A stretch of DNA of 64,000 nucleotides from RCIO01 sp040880025 (GTDB taxonomy: Bacteria > Pseudomonadota > Alphaproteobacteria > Rhizobiales > Rhizobiaceae): contig JBBDJD010000014.1 of assembly GCA_040880025.1 (NCBI GenBank), forward strand, positions 1 through 64,000, read 5' to 3'. The first letter of the stretch is position 1. The number at the start of each line of letters is the position of its first letter. Made by a program: the position numbers and the translations under genes. A model generated the notes under the pieces. That model did no database searches and was not told the DNA's origin. It saw only the letters and a program-made list of their open reading frames with translations. Positions 1-9,495 of the stretch are shown one piece after another.

Positions 1-2
1 TC

Positions 3-425
3 GGCTTCGGCGCCGACGACTACATGACCAAGCCGTTCCACAAGGACGAGCTGGTTGCACGCATTCACGCCATCGTGCGCCGCTCGAAAGGGCACGCCCA
101 GTCGGTCATCACCACCGGCGACCTGATCGTCAATCTCGACGCCAAGACCGTCGAGGTCGGCGGACAGCGGGTGCACCTGACCGGCAAGGAATACCAGATG
201 CTGGAGTTGCTCTCGCTGCGCAAGGGCACCACGCTGACCAAGGAAATGTTCCTCAACCACCTTTATGGCGGCATGGACGAGCCGGAATTGAAGATCATCG
301 ACGTCTTCATCTGCAAGCTGCGCAAGAAGCTCGATGCGGCGTCGGGCGGCCAGAATTACATCGAAACGGTCTGGGGACGCGGCTACGTGCTGCGCGAACC
401 CGAAGAGGTCCGCGAAAGCGCCTGA
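3..425 (+). CDS. ctrA: Cell-cycle response regulator CtrA (3' part)
   Basis: C-terminal 140 residues of an OmpR/PhoB-family response regulator whose 5' end lies before the window. The fragment opens with the end of the receiver domain (GADDYMTKPF, holding the conserved Lys) and then a full winged-helix DNA-binding domain ending in ETVWGRGYVLREP. CtrA is the master regulator of the alphaproteobacterial cell cycle, phosphorylated through CckA-ChpT and binding TTAA-type boxes. The identity is supported by the sequence and by chpT and eipA close by, the arrangement known in Brucella. A strong hairpin terminator follows at once. Confidence 0.93.
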   Translation, partial: GFGADDYMTKPFHKDELVARIHAIVRRSKGHAQSVITTGDLIVNLDAKTVEVGGQRVHLTGKEYQMLELLSLRKGTTLTKEMFLNHLYGGMDEPELKIIDVFICKLRKKLDAASGGQNYIETVWGRGYVLREPEEVRESA

Positions 426-476
426 TCATTCAAGGTATAACCGCCCGATATCACGAGCGGTTTTGGGGTAGAGCAT

Positions 477-510
477 AAAAAAAGCGCGCGATTTCGGTCG
501 CGCGCTTTTG
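477..510. terminator. Bidirectional intrinsic terminator after ctrA
   Basis: The arm AAAAGCGCGCGA and its exact complement TCGCGCGCTTTT enclose a TTTCGG loop, with an A-run on the left and a T-run on the right. It can therefore stop transcription from ctrA on the plus strand and from the receiver gene on the minus strand. The two genes converge here. Confidence 0.88.
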
Positions 511-543
511 CATGATAGCTATGTCTGCGGTTGGACGAGACGA

Positions 544-927
544 TCAGGCCGCCTGGGCAGCCTCCATCAGATCCATCGCGCGGAAGCGCTCCAGCAGCAA
601 CTGACGGTTGAACGGCTTGAGGATGTAGCCCTTGGCGCCGGCGCGCTTGGCGCGCATGATGGTGCCGATGTCGAACTGCGTAACGCACACGACGATCTGA
701 GGTTTGATTTCACTTTCGATTGCCATGGCCTGGCGAATGAAGCCGACCATATCCATGTCCTGCAAAGTGGCGTCGAGCACGATGATGTTCGGCATGTCCG
801 CTTCGCACATGTACAAAGCTTCACTGGCGGACGACGCCTCGATCACAAGGAGTTCGGGACTGGAAAGTATCCGCTTCGCCACCTTGCGTATGACACTTGA
901 ATCGTCGACGATCATGCAGCGTTTCAT
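544..927 (-). CDS. Stand-alone CheY-like receiver protein
   Basis: A 127-residue protein that is only a receiver domain. The acidic pair is D8-D9, the likely phosphoacceptor is D52 (IIVLD), the switch Thr is T83 and the conserved Lys is K104 (ILKPF). The loop after the phospho-site reads DATLQDMD rather than the common DxxMPxMDG, so output contacts may be unusual. The start at 927 is chosen because GGGG lies 9 bases upstream; an ATG 15 bases earlier is also open. It sits between ctrA and chpT, so it may receive phosphate from ChpT as CpdR does elsewhere. That partner is inferred, and the protein is too divergent for me to call it CpdR. Confidence 0.85.
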   Translation of the reverse strand: MKRCMIVDDSSVIRKVAKRILSSPELLVIEASSASEALYMCEADMPNIIVLDATLQDMDMVGFIRQAMAIESEIKPQIVVCVTQFDIGTIMRAKRAGAKGYILKPFNRQLLLERFRAMDLMEAAQAA

Positions 928-1096
928 GATCTTGAACCCCATGTAAGATTGACGCCTTCGGGCGTCAGGCGACGGTATGCGGAATGGGTAAACAAGTGCG
1001 TAACCAGCTCAGTAAAGTTTTTCTGAATACAAATACAATCATATGCCAACGCAGCCCGTACCCACAGCCACTGCGTATTTGGATCGCGGGCGCGCC

Positions 1097-1726
1097 CTAG
1101 CTGGTGGTGAGCGTAATCTCGTCGGCGCCGGCGTGAATACTGACAGTCATGCCCGCTTCCTTGGCAAGAAGGAGGGTGTAGTAGGGCTGAACGGAATGCG
1201 CGTCGATCGGCTCTTCGGGCTTGTTTCCGGAGTGTAGCTCCAGGAATTTCGGTGGAACCCGCACCATTGGACCGCCCGCAACAAGGGTGAATTTGGGCGC
1301 GGTTTCCAGATCGTCGAGCTGAACGGTGATCTTGCCGCCACGCGGAATCGCGCCATTGGCGATCAATAGAAGGTTGAGCAGCAGCTTCACCTTGTTCTTG
1401 GGCAGCAATGCGCGCGCGCCAAGCCACTCAAGTTCGGGCTTCTCGTTGCGGATGTAGGCTGTTGCAACGGTCTGGGCATCGCCGGTGTCAATTTGCATGC
1501 CGGCCGATCCCGCGGCCCCGAATGCAAGGCGCGCATATTGGAGCCGCGCCGACGCGTTGACCGCGCTGGTGCGAATCAGCTGCATCGCGTCCTCGTCCGA
1601 ACCGCCCTCGTCGAGCAATTCCAGACCGTTGTTGATTGCTCCGACAGGGGAAATGATGTCGTGGCAAACGCGGCTGCACAGCAGCGCCGCAAGATCCGTC
1701 GCCGAGAGTGAAAAAATGTCAGTCAT
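1097..1726 (-). CDS. chpT: Histidine phosphotransferase ChpT
   Basis: A 209-residue protein with the ChpT layout: an N-terminal helical hairpin carrying the phosphorylatable His (H22 in RVCHDIISPVGAINNGLELL) and a C-terminal degenerate histidine-kinase ATPase-like fold (NKVKLLLNLLLIANGAIPRGG). ChpT passes phosphate from the hybrid kinase CckA to CtrA and CpdR. An AGGGGAC element lies about 10 bases before the start. It is transcribed toward the receiver gene and diverges from eipA. The proximity of chpT to ctrA is a known Hyphomicrobiales feature. Confidence 0.92.
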   Translation of the reverse strand: MTDIFSLSATDLAALLCSRVCHDIISPVGAINNGLELLDEGGSDEDAMQLIRTSAVNASARLQYARLAFGAAGSAGMQIDTGDAQTVATAYIRNEKPELEWLGARALLPKNKVKLLLNLLLIANGAIPRGGKITVQLDDLETAPKFTLVAGGPMVRVPPKFLELHSGNKPEEPIDAHSVQPYYTLLLAKEAGMTVSIHAGADEITLTTS

Positions 1727-2045
1727 ATCAAATCAGGTCCCCTAGCAGAATCTTACAGCGCGTGGCCGAAGTGCCGAATCGTATGCGGCAGTGCATCACA
1801 AGCGATACACAGCGCTGTTTCCCCGGACAAGAAAAGGCTCAATCGCCGGGCGTTTCAACTGCGCGATCGCGCAATATGGGCATTCGCGCGGATCGACGAA
1901 GCGAAGCCGCGCGCGTTGGCTGGAGGTTAATGGTTGAAAAAGGATTGAGACTTAAGATCGCATTCGATCCATCCGGCCGCCGGGAGCCAGGTTTGGCCTT
2001 CAATCCGCGGTACCGGCAACTTACCGCAAAACGGAGAATGGAAAG
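1727..2045. promoter_or_regulatory. Divergent promoter region between chpT and eipA
   Basis: This 319-base stretch holds no convincing gene and must contain the promoters of chpT (left) and eipA (right). Near 1925-1960 it has TTAA-rich text (GGTTAATGGTTGA, then ACTTAAG), which resembles CtrA half-sites but does not match TTAA-N7-TTAA fully. Direct CtrA control of eipA is known in Brucella. CtrA binding at this spot is inference. Confidence 0.4.
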
Positions 2046-2636
2046 ATGCAGTCCAATTTCCTCGCGCCTGTCCGCACCCGTGTCGTTGCGGCGGTACTTG
2101 TTTTCCTGTCCGCCATGCTGGTCGGCATGTCGGGCGCACGGGCCAATGCCGGCGAATCATATTCCCCGCAGGAAGTCATCGATGCCGGGCACCGGTTCTT
2201 TGGAACAACGTCCGGCGGCCTCGCGGCAGTTATCGAAAAGGCGTTCTCATCCTTCGGCCTGCCCAATGGCTACGTTCTCGGTCAGGAGGGCTCCGGCGCA
2301 CTCGTCGGCGGCCTGACCTACGGCGAAGGTTTGCTCTACACCAAGAATGCCGGCGACCACGTCGTCTTCTGGCAGGGACCGTCGCTCGGCTGGGACTTCG
2401 GAGGGCAGGGGTCGCGCACTATGATGCTCGTCTATAATCTCGAGGCTGTGCCCAACATCTATCAGCGGTTTATGGGCGTGGCGGGGTCCGCATACGCCGT
2501 CGCCGGTCTTGGCTTCAATGTGCTCAAGCGCGGCGATGTGCTGCTCGTGCCGATCCGCACCGGCGTAGGCGCCCGCATTGGCCTCAATGTCGGATATCTC
2601 AAGCTGACCCAGAATCCGACCTGGAATCCGTTCTAG
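2046..2636 (+). CDS. eipA: Periplasmic envelope integrity protein EipA (DUF1134)
   Basis: A 196-residue protein with an N-terminal signal peptide (hydrophobic core about residues 14-30, cleavage near GARA-NAGE) and a DUF1134 domain rich in Gly and aromatic residues (FFGTTSGGLAAVIEKAF, NAGDHVVFWQGPSLGWDFGGQG). EipA is a small periplasmic beta-barrel protein needed for envelope stress resistance in Brucella and controlled there by CtrA. The gene lies beside chpT and ctrA as in that genus. A clear terminator follows. Confidence 0.9.
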   Translation: MQSNFLAPVRTRVVAAVLVFLSAMLVGMSGARANAGESYSPQEVIDAGHRFFGTTSGGLAAVIEKAFSSFGLPNGYVLGQEGSGALVGGLTYGEGLLYTKNAGDHVVFWQGPSLGWDFGGQGSRTMMLVYNLEAVPNIYQRFMGVAGSAYAVAGLGFNVLKRGDVLLVPIRTGVGARIGLNVGYLKLTQNPTWNPF

Positions 2637-2695
2637 AGCCTGGTGCGGACTTGCGGGCGCCGCGAGCGCCCGCGCTCGATAGATAACGGAATTTG

Positions 2696-2732
2696 CGCCC
2701 GCCGGCCTGTCGGCGGGCGTTTTCATTTTTTT
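2696..2732 (+). terminator. Intrinsic terminator after eipA
   Basis: The arms CGCCCGCCG and CGGCGGGCG pair perfectly (2696-2704 with 2711-2719) around GCCTGT and are followed by TTTTCATTTTTTT. Confidence 0.88.
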
Positions 2733-2847
2733 GTCATGGGCGCATGCTGCCATGCGTTTAACCTTAAGGGATAGTAAATGCCGCGCGGCTCTGGATTCAG
2801 GACGGGCCGCCGTGGCACAGTCGATCCAACATGTGAGGCTTACGTTC

Positions 2848-4098
2848 GTGATACAGAGTATCCTGTTCTTTTCCTTGGGTTTCTTGTGCGCCGGGTTCCT
2901 CGCGCTGATGATTGCGCCCGCGATCTGGAGGCGGGCCGTGGTGCTCACTCGACGCCGGATCGAAGCCTCGGTGCCGCTTTCCGTCAACGAGATCCAGGCC
3001 GACAAGGACCGCATGCGGGCCGAATTCGCGATGTCGACGCGGCGGCTGGAAATGAGCATCAAGTCTTTCAAGGAAAAGGCCGCGGCCCAGATCATCGAGA
3101 TCAACAAGAACCGCGACGAGCTCAGGCGCCTGGCCGAGGAGCGGAGCGAAAAGAACGAGGCTCTGACCGGGCTGGAAGCGAACGCCGGCGAGCTGCGCGG
3201 CGAATTGCGCCGCCGCGAGGAACAGCTTCAGCAGGTTTCCAACAAGCTGCTCGACGCGGAAGCCAAGCTCGAGGAACGAGCCCTGGAGCTCGACAAGATG
3301 GGCCGCATGTATGACGAGGCGAGTTTCGCGTCGTCCAGCCGTCAGATCGAACTGGTGGCCCGCGAGACCGAGGTCGAAAAGCTTTCAACCGACGTGTCGG
3401 AACTGCGGGACCTGCGCAAGGATGCAGAGCGAAAGGTTCGCGAGATGGGCGCCGAAACCAAGGCGGCCGAGGACGCGCTCAAGGCGGAGAAGCGCCGGGC
3501 GGCAGATCTGGAAGCAAGGCTTGAGCGCACGATGTCGACGCTTTCCGACCGGGAAGAGAAGCTCGATCGTCGCGAAAAGGAACTGGAGCGGCTGCGCGAG
3601 ACGCTGAAGACGAACACCGGTTCGGAGAGCGAACTGGGCGATGCACTCAGCCAGGCGCAGGAAGACAGGGTCAAGCTCGAGGCCGAAGTGGCCGAACTGA
3701 CGCTGCAGATGACGAACCTGCTCGAAGGGGCGAAGGGCGCCGATATCGAAAAAGCGATGGCCAAACTGACCGCCGACCGCGAACGCATCGAGGGACGGCT
3801 GAAGACTGTGGTCGAGGAAAACAAGAAACTGCGCAAGGAAGTGGAGACGCATGAGCGCTCGAAGTCCGACGACTGGGACGAGGAGCGTCGCGAGAATGCG
3901 CTTCTGCGGGAGCAGATAAACGATCTCGCCGCCGAGGTCGTCAGCCTGACGATGGCGCTGGACGGGCCGGATTCGCCGATCCGCAAGGCTCTGGATCAAT
4001 CACCGTCGATTGACGGCGCGTCGGGAGCCGCTGAATCGATCGTCAATCTCGCCGACCGGGTGCGCGCCCTGCAAAAGGCGGCCGCTGCGACCCGCTAA
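2848..4098 (+). CDS. Membrane-anchored coiled-coil protein
   Basis: An approximately 416-residue protein with one N-terminal membrane helix (SILFFSLGFLCAGFLALMIA) and then an almost unbroken, highly charged coiled coil from about residue 35 to 370 (repeats such as EEKLDRREKELERLRETLK). GTG at 2848 is preferred: GAGG sits about 10 bases before it and the membrane helix then starts at the N-terminus. An upstream in-frame ATG at 2731 would place coding over a TTTAACCTTAAGG promoter-like element. Such proteins are common in Rhizobiales and often labelled Smc-like because of the coiled coil, but there is no ATPase domain. Function unknown; a scaffold or envelope spacer is possible. Confidence 0.8.
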   Translation: MIQSILFFSLGFLCAGFLALMIAPAIWRRAVVLTRRRIEASVPLSVNEIQADKDRMRAEFAMSTRRLEMSIKSFKEKAAAQIIEINKNRDELRRLAEERSEKNEALTGLEANAGELRGELRRREEQLQQVSNKLLDAEAKLEERALELDKMGRMYDEASFASSSRQIELVARETEVEKLSTDVSELRDLRKDAERKVREMGAETKAAEDALKAEKRRAADLEARLERTMSTLSDREEKLDRREKELERLRETLKTNTGSESELGDALSQAQEDRVKLEAEVAELTLQMTNLLEGAKGADIEKAMAKLTADRERIEGRLKTVVEENKKLRKEVETHERSKSDDWDEERRENALLREQINDLAAEVVSLTMALDGPDSPIRKALDQSPSIDGASGAAESIVNLADRVRALQKAAAATR

Positions 4099-4101
4099 AC
4101 T

Positions 4102-4902
4102 TCAAATCACCGACGACAGTCTGTGGAGCGCGATCGCCGACGCTGCCGCGACATTGAGGCTGTCGAAATCACTGGCAATCGGGATGCGCACGCCCTCCAT
4201 CTTCTCGATGAGGTCCGTCGGCAGACCGTCGCCCTCGGTTCCGAGATAAAGCGCGGTTCGTCCACCAACGGCCAGGCCGCCGATTTCGGTTGCACCCCCC
4301 GGCGCCAGCGCCAATTGCCGGAAACCGGCATTGCCGAGCTCGGAGATCAGATCAGTCGGTTCCCGGGCAATAGCGTAAGGTACTTTCAACGCCCCGCCGA
4401 CCGAGACCCTGATCGCCTTGCGATAGAGCGGGTCGCAGCAGGTCCGGTCGAGAAAGACGGCATCAGCCGCGAATGCCGCCGCGTTACGGAATATTCCGCC
4501 GATATTGTCATGGTTGGAGATGCCGATGAGAGCCAGAACGAGGGCGCTTTCGGGCAAGCCGGCAATCAGTTCGGTAACGCTATCCGATTCACGCCGGCGC
4601 GCGAGCGCCAGAACGCCGCGGTGCATATGGAAACCGGCAATTTCGTCCATGACAGCGGCGGGAGCGACATAGACCGGAAACGCCGCTGGTGCATTCGCCA
4701 GCACGCCGGACAGTCCATCCAGCCGGTTTTCGGAGACAAGGATCGAGACGGGCTCGAATCGGCCGGCCTCAATCAACACCCTCACCACGACCTTGCCTTC
4801 GGCGATAAACAGCCCATCGCGCCGCGCGAGGTCGCGGTCGCGTATGTTGCGGTATCCCGCGATACGCGGATCGTCCGCGTCGTCGATCTCGATTGACGTC
4901 AT
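4102..4902 (-). CDS. TrmH/SpoU-family RNA 2'-O-methyltransferase
   Basis: A 266-residue SPOUT methyltransferase. The three family motifs are visible: motif 1 SNHDNIGGIFRNA (about 129-141), motif 2 LGTEGDGL (220-227) and motif 3 IPIASDFDSLNVAAASAIAL (240-259), which form the knotted S-adenosylmethionine site. The N-terminal part (FIAEGKVVVRVLIEAG) is the L30e-like substrate-binding region found in rRNA methylases. It should methylate a ribose in rRNA or tRNA, but the exact nucleotide cannot be read from sequence. It is convergent with the coiled-coil gene, three bases apart. Confidence 0.88.
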   Translation of the reverse strand: MTSIEIDDADDPRIAGYRNIRDRDLARRDGLFIAEGKVVVRVLIEAGRFEPVSILVSENRLDGLSGVLANAPAAFPVYVAPAAVMDEIAGFHMHRGVLALARRRESDSVTELIAGLPESALVLALIGISNHDNIGGIFRNAAAFAADAVFLDRTCCDPLYRKAIRVSVGGALKVPYAIAREPTDLISELGNAGFRQLALAPGGATEIGGLAVGGRTALYLGTEGDGLPTDLIEKMEGVRIPIASDFDSLNVAAASAIALHRLSSVI

Positions 4903-4935
4903 GCGTTCCCTGACCTGGCTGCCGTAGGCGCCCGA

Positions 4936-5229
4936 TCAGGTTACATAGATGTTCTCGAGCGAACGGAGAAGTTCGAGCAGCTTGTCCGACTTGCAGGAAT
5001 AGAAGATGAGCTGCCGCTCCCGACGCGTCTGCACCAGATCCATGGCGCGGAGCTTTGCCAGATGCTGCGACAGCGCAGACTGGCTGAGCCCGACCTTGGA
5101 AGCAATCGCGCCGACCGACATCTCGCCATTCGCAAGATGGCACAGAATGGCCAGACGTTTGCTGTTGCCGACAGCATTCAGCACGGCGGCCACGTCATCC
5201 GCGATGCTCACAAGCTGATTATGTTGCAT
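4936..5229 (-). CDS. ArsR-family winged-helix repressor
   Basis: About 97 residues, essentially one winged helix-turn-helix (NSKRLAILCHLANGEMSVGAIASKVGLSQSALSQHLAKLRAMDLVQTRRERQLIFYSC). One Cys is in the alpha-2/alpha-3 region (ILCHL) and one in the wing end (FYSCKS). That is not the classic ELCVCD metal site, so a thiol-redox sensor or metal-independent regulator fits better. ATG at 5229 (MQHNQLV) is taken as start; an in-frame start 15 bases upstream is possible. Targets are unknown. Confidence 0.82.
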   Translation of the reverse strand: MQHNQLVSIADDVAAVLNAVGNSKRLAILCHLANGEMSVGAIASKVGLSQSALSQHLAKLRAMDLVQTRRERQLIFYSCKSDKLLELLRSLENIYVT

Positions 5230-5397
5230 GATGCCCACGATCAATCACACCGATCGAGACGGCGCGGGGGCATCGCCGCCTGATTCCCTCGTTTTCGAAA
5301 CCGACTCAAAAAGCCGCATGCCGATTTCAAGTGTTCATTCTAGGGCAGGCTTTCCAAAGCGCAACCCACTACGCTCAATACTTGTCCTGCGCTTCCA

Positions 5398-6186
5398 TCA
5401 TGGCGTCTTTCCTGCCGCGACACCTTCAAGCTTCTTTCGCCCGTCCGCCGCCATCGTCACGAGCGCGGTCCGCATTTCGGAGGCGCTGTTCAAGGCTTTG
5501 GCGAACACCACGCGCGCTGTCTTATCATCGCAGGCCAGGTCGAAGCCTTCCGCGTCGATGCCGGTCATCCGCCAGTTCCCACCATCGGCACCGGCGAACG
5601 CGCGGGCATAGACGTTGATTGCATCGCGATGATCGGCGTTCATGTGATCGATCGCCGACTGTTCGCTTGCCGCCAGCGCGGCTTGGGCCGGCGAATTGAC
5701 CAACAGATCGTTCCTGTCCAGCGCATAGGCCTTGCCGAAGCCGCCATTGAGACCAGCGCCGTGCGGTTCCAGCCGAAAATAGGCAAAATCGGCGAAGCCG
5801 GCATAAAGCCGGGCCTTGGGATGACGGTTCAGGAACCTCCATTCCGCGCGCGCCCTGGTCTCGTCGGCCGTGCTCAATCGTTTCGCCTCACAGGCTATCG
5901 AAATGCGTGGATGGGCAAGCGGGTCGCCTTTGCCGGGCTCGCCGAGCAAGAGTGAGCAGCGCGGGTCGGCGGTGAGGCCGCCGGTATGCGCGGAAAGCGA
6001 CGACACCAGAATGACCGGCGCACCGTCGATATCGGTCGCAACGGCGACACGGCTGGCCAGCGGCGCGCCGTTTTCGGGGTCCAGAACCGCGAGAGCGCCG
6101 TAGCGCGCCGTTCGGATGAGGTTGCGGGCGAGCGCTATTGCCTCCGCGTCGGTAGGGCGCAGCACATCCGACTTGGTCTCGCTCAC
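5398..6186 (-). CDS. HugZ-like pyridoxamine-oxidase-fold flavoprotein
   Basis: A 262-residue protein with an N-terminal split beta-barrel, FMN-binding pyridoxamine-5'-phosphate-oxidase-type domain (ARYGALAVLDPENGAPLASRVAVATD ... GGLTADPRCSLLLGEPGKGDP) and a C-terminal DUF2470-type domain (SAIDHMNADHRDAINVYARAF). This pairing is typical of the HugZ group, some members of which bind or degrade haem. No haem-uptake genes are nearby, so haem oxygenase activity is possible rather than shown. It is monocistronic as far as can be seen. Confidence 0.82.
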   Translation of the reverse strand: MSETKSDVLRPTDAEAIALARNLIRTARYGALAVLDPENGAPLASRVAVATDIDGAPVILVSSLSAHTGGLTADPRCSLLLGEPGKGDPLAHPRISIACEAKRLSTADETRARAEWRFLNRHPKARLYAGFADFAYFRLEPHGAGLNGGFGKAYALDRNDLLVNSPAQAALAASEQSAIDHMNADHRDAINVYARAFAGADGGNWRMTGIDAEGFDLACDDKTARVVFAKALNSASEMRTALVTMAADGRKKLEGVAAGKTP

Positions 6187-6219
6187 GGAAATCCTCGAAA
6201 CTTGATTAGATCACTCCTA

Positions 6220-7389
6220 TTATCGCCCCAGAACACCCAGACTGGCAAGCCTTTCCGTTTCGGCGCGATCGATGCCGAACGCGGCAAGAGCGTCTTCCAT
6301 ATCGTCGCCGGCCGGAGCCGACACCGACGAAGGCGTGCGTGAGTAGCGTGGGGCGGGCCGCGGCCGTGTCAACGCGCCTTCCGTCGTGACATGCGTGCCA
6401 CGTGCGAGGTTGTGCGGATGAGCGGGCGCTTCGCCGAGGCTGAGCACGGGAGCAACGCAGGCGTCCGTCTGGGCAAACAGGTCCGCCCAGTGGTCGCGCG
6501 ATTGCGTGGCAATGCGCGCCGAGATTGCGTTGCGCATTTCCGGCCATAGCGACTGATCGAACTGCCTTTTCGAATATCGCTCGTCGAGCGGCAACAGACG
6601 GGCGAATTCGGCGAAGAAATGCGGTTCGAGACAGGCAACAGCGACGTGCTTTGCGTCCGCGGTTTCATAGGTGTCGTAGAATGGGGCGCCGGAATCGAGC
6701 AAATTCGAGCCACGGCGATCCTGCCAAATGCCGGCCGCCATGAAGCCAAAGAAGGGTGCGGCCAGCATCGATGCGCCGTCGATCATGGCAGCGTCCACCA
6801 CCTGGCCCTTGCCCGAGCGGCCGCGTTCCAGGAGCGCGGCCAGCATGCCGGCGATCAGGAACATCGTGCCGCCACCATAGTCGGCGATCAGATTGAGCGG
6901 CGGCACCGGTTTGCCGCCTTTCGGGCCGATCGCGTGAAGCACCCCCGACAGGGCCAGATAGGTGAGATCGTGGCCGGCGCGGCTTGCCAGTGGCCCGTCC
7001 TGCCCAAAGCCGGTCATGCGCCCGTATACAAGTCCCGGATTGCGAGCCAACGCCTGGTCAGGTCCGAGCCCCAGCCGTTCCATGACGCCAGGGCGAAACC
7101 CCTCGATCAGCCCATCGGCATTCCCGATCAGGCGCAGCACCAGCCCGATTGCCTCCGGTCGTTTCAGATCGAGACTCACGATCGCGCGGCCATGGCGGTC
7201 GAGATCGAATTCGGGAGGAAGTGACAAAAAGGGCCGGGCCTTCGACAGGCGCTCGATGCGCAGTATCCGGGCGCCCATTTCCGACAGGATCAGTCCGGCC
7301 AGCGGCACAGGGCCGATGCCGGCCATCTCGATGATGCGGAAACCGGCCAGTGGGCCGGATTTCGTTCCCGATTGCGTTGCGTCGGGCAT
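6220..7389 (-). CDS. CaiB/BaiF-family CoA-transferase (alpha-methylacyl-CoA racemase-like)
   Basis: A 389-residue type III CoA-transferase-family enzyme. Visible family features are GFRIIEMAGIGPVPLAGLILSEMGA at the N-terminus and RAGHDLTYLALSGVLHAIG, whose GHD Asp is the usual acyl-CoA catalytic residue. The overall sequence looks closest to alpha-methylacyl-CoA racemases, which interconvert 2-methyl branched acyl-CoA epimers. Start at 7389 (MPDATQSG) is chosen because the longer reading runs through the upstream dehydrogenase gene. It follows that gene by 10 bases, so the two form an operon, probably for branched-chain or sterol side-chain acyl-CoA breakdown. Confidence 0.85.
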   Translation of the reverse strand: MPDATQSGTKSGPLAGFRIIEMAGIGPVPLAGLILSEMGARILRIERLSKARPFLSLPPEFDLDRHGRAIVSLDLKRPEAIGLVLRLIGNADGLIEGFRPGVMERLGLGPDQALARNPGLVYGRMTGFGQDGPLASRAGHDLTYLALSGVLHAIGPKGGKPVPPLNLIADYGGGTMFLIAGMLAALLERGRSGKGQVVDAAMIDGASMLAAPFFGFMAAGIWQDRRGSNLLDSGAPFYDTYETADAKHVAVACLEPHFFAEFARLLPLDERYSKRQFDQSLWPEMRNAISARIATQSRDHWADLFAQTDACVAPVLSLGEAPAHPHNLARGTHVTTEGALTRPRPAPRYSRTPSSVSAPAGDDMEDALAAFGIDRAETERLASLGVLGR

Positions 7390-7399
7390 GCTGGCCGTC

Positions 7400-8161
<762 letters not shown>

Positions 8162-8253
8162 GTTTCCTCCAAAATGTTATGAACTAGAACAATTCGCAAT
8201 CATCCTACCGGCTGAAAAGGCGGCTGCGCAAGCTGTTCGGAGGCCGCAGATAC

Positions 8254-9495
8254 TCAGTTTTTCAGTTCATCCAGGCGGCGGCGAAGGAACCGGCGTTCCG
8301 GATCGACATTGGAGAGTTCGAGCGCGCGCTGGTAGGCCGCGCGCGCCAGATCGGTGTTGCCGGCGCGGCGATGCATGTCGGCATGCGCGGCATGCGCCAG
8401 ATGATATGTGTCGAGCGCGCCCTCCGCCAACAGTGCGCTGATCAGCTCGATTCCAGCTTGTGGACCCGACTGCATGCCCACGGCAACCGCTCGGTTGAGC
8501 CGCACGACAGGGGAGGGCGTCGACCGGAGAAGCAGATCGTAGAGACGAACGATCTCGGCCCAGTCGGTCGCCTCGGGGGTCTTGGCGAGTGCATGAACGG
8601 CCGCAATTGCCCCCTGAATGGCATAGGAGCCGACCTCGCCTGTCGCGAAAGCGCGATCTATCAGCGCGCGTCCTTCCCGGATCGCGTCGTGGTCCCACAG
8701 TGTGCGATCCTGGTCCTCGAGAAGGATGATTCCGCCATCCGCACCGATGCGCGCGTGGCGTCGCGAATTCTGCAGCAGCATCAGGCCGACCAGGCCAAGC
8801 GCTTCGGCGTCGGGCAACAGGTCGATGATCAGCCGCCCCAGCCGGATCGCCTCGGAGGCAAGGTCCAATCGCATCAGTTGCTCGCCCGAGTGCGCCGAAT
8901 AGCCTTCGTTGAAGACGAGGTAGACCGTGCCCAGCACCGTCTCGAGACGTTCGGGGAGATCGAGCTTGCCGGGAACCTCGTAACGAATACCGGCTTCGCG
9001 GATCTTCGTCTTGGCGCGCACGATGCGCTGAGCGATGGTCGGCGTTGCGGCCAGGAACGCACGGGCGATTTCCTCGGTCGTCAATCCGCAAACCGTCCGC
9101 AGAGTAAGAGCGATCTGCATTTCGGGCGCGAGCTGGGGATGGCAACAGATGAAGACAAGCCGAAGCTGGTCATCGCGCAGAACCTCGTCACCGATTTCAC
9201 CGGACATTTCGGCATCCGCCTCCATCCTGTCGGCGATTTCCCGTTGCGCCGCGTCGAAACGGGCGCGCTTGCGCAGCCGGTCGATGGCCCGATACCGCCC
9301 CGCCGAAACAAGCCAGGATCGCGGGTTTTGGGGGATGCCGTCCTTCGGCCAACTCTGCTGGGCGGCAAGGAACGCATCGGACAGCGCTTCTTCCGCAATG
9401 TCGAAGCCGCCAAGCAGCCGGATCAGTGTCGCCAATACCGGGCGCGAATGGTCGCGCCATGCCGCCTCGATCGCAAATCCGTCGGCGGCGTTCAT
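8254..9495 (-). CDS. ECF42-type RNA polymerase sigma factor
   Basis: A 413-residue sigma factor, far longer than ordinary ECF sigmas. Region 2 is at about 10-80 (LIRLLGGFDIAEEALSDAFLAAQQSW, RYRAIDRLRKR), region 4 at about 105-165 (ALTLRTVCGLTTEEIARAFLAATPTIAQRIVRAK), followed by a long helical TPR-like C-terminal domain (about 175-413). That architecture and its linkage to YCII/DGPF genes define the ECF42 group, whose C-terminal domain is thought to replace an anti-sigma factor. ATG at 9495 overlaps the TGA of the upstream gene (ATGA), so translation is coupled. Regulon unknown. Confidence 0.92.
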   Translation of the reverse strand: MNAADGFAIEAAWRDHSRPVLATLIRLLGGFDIAEEALSDAFLAAQQSWPKDGIPQNPRSWLVSAGRYRAIDRLRKRARFDAAQREIADRMEADAEMSGEIGDEVLRDDQLRLVFICCHPQLAPEMQIALTLRTVCGLTTEEIARAFLAATPTIAQRIVRAKTKIREAGIRYEVPGKLDLPERLETVLGTVYLVFNEGYSAHSGEQLMRLDLASEAIRLGRLIIDLLPDAEALGLVGLMLLQNSRRHARIGADGGIILLEDQDRTLWDHDAIREGRALIDRAFATGEVGSYAIQGAIAAVHALAKTPEATDWAEIVRLYDLLLRSTPSPVVRLNRAVAVGMQSGPQAGIELISALLAEGALDTYHLAHAAHADMHRRAGNTDLARAAYQRALELSNVDPERRFLRRRLDELKN

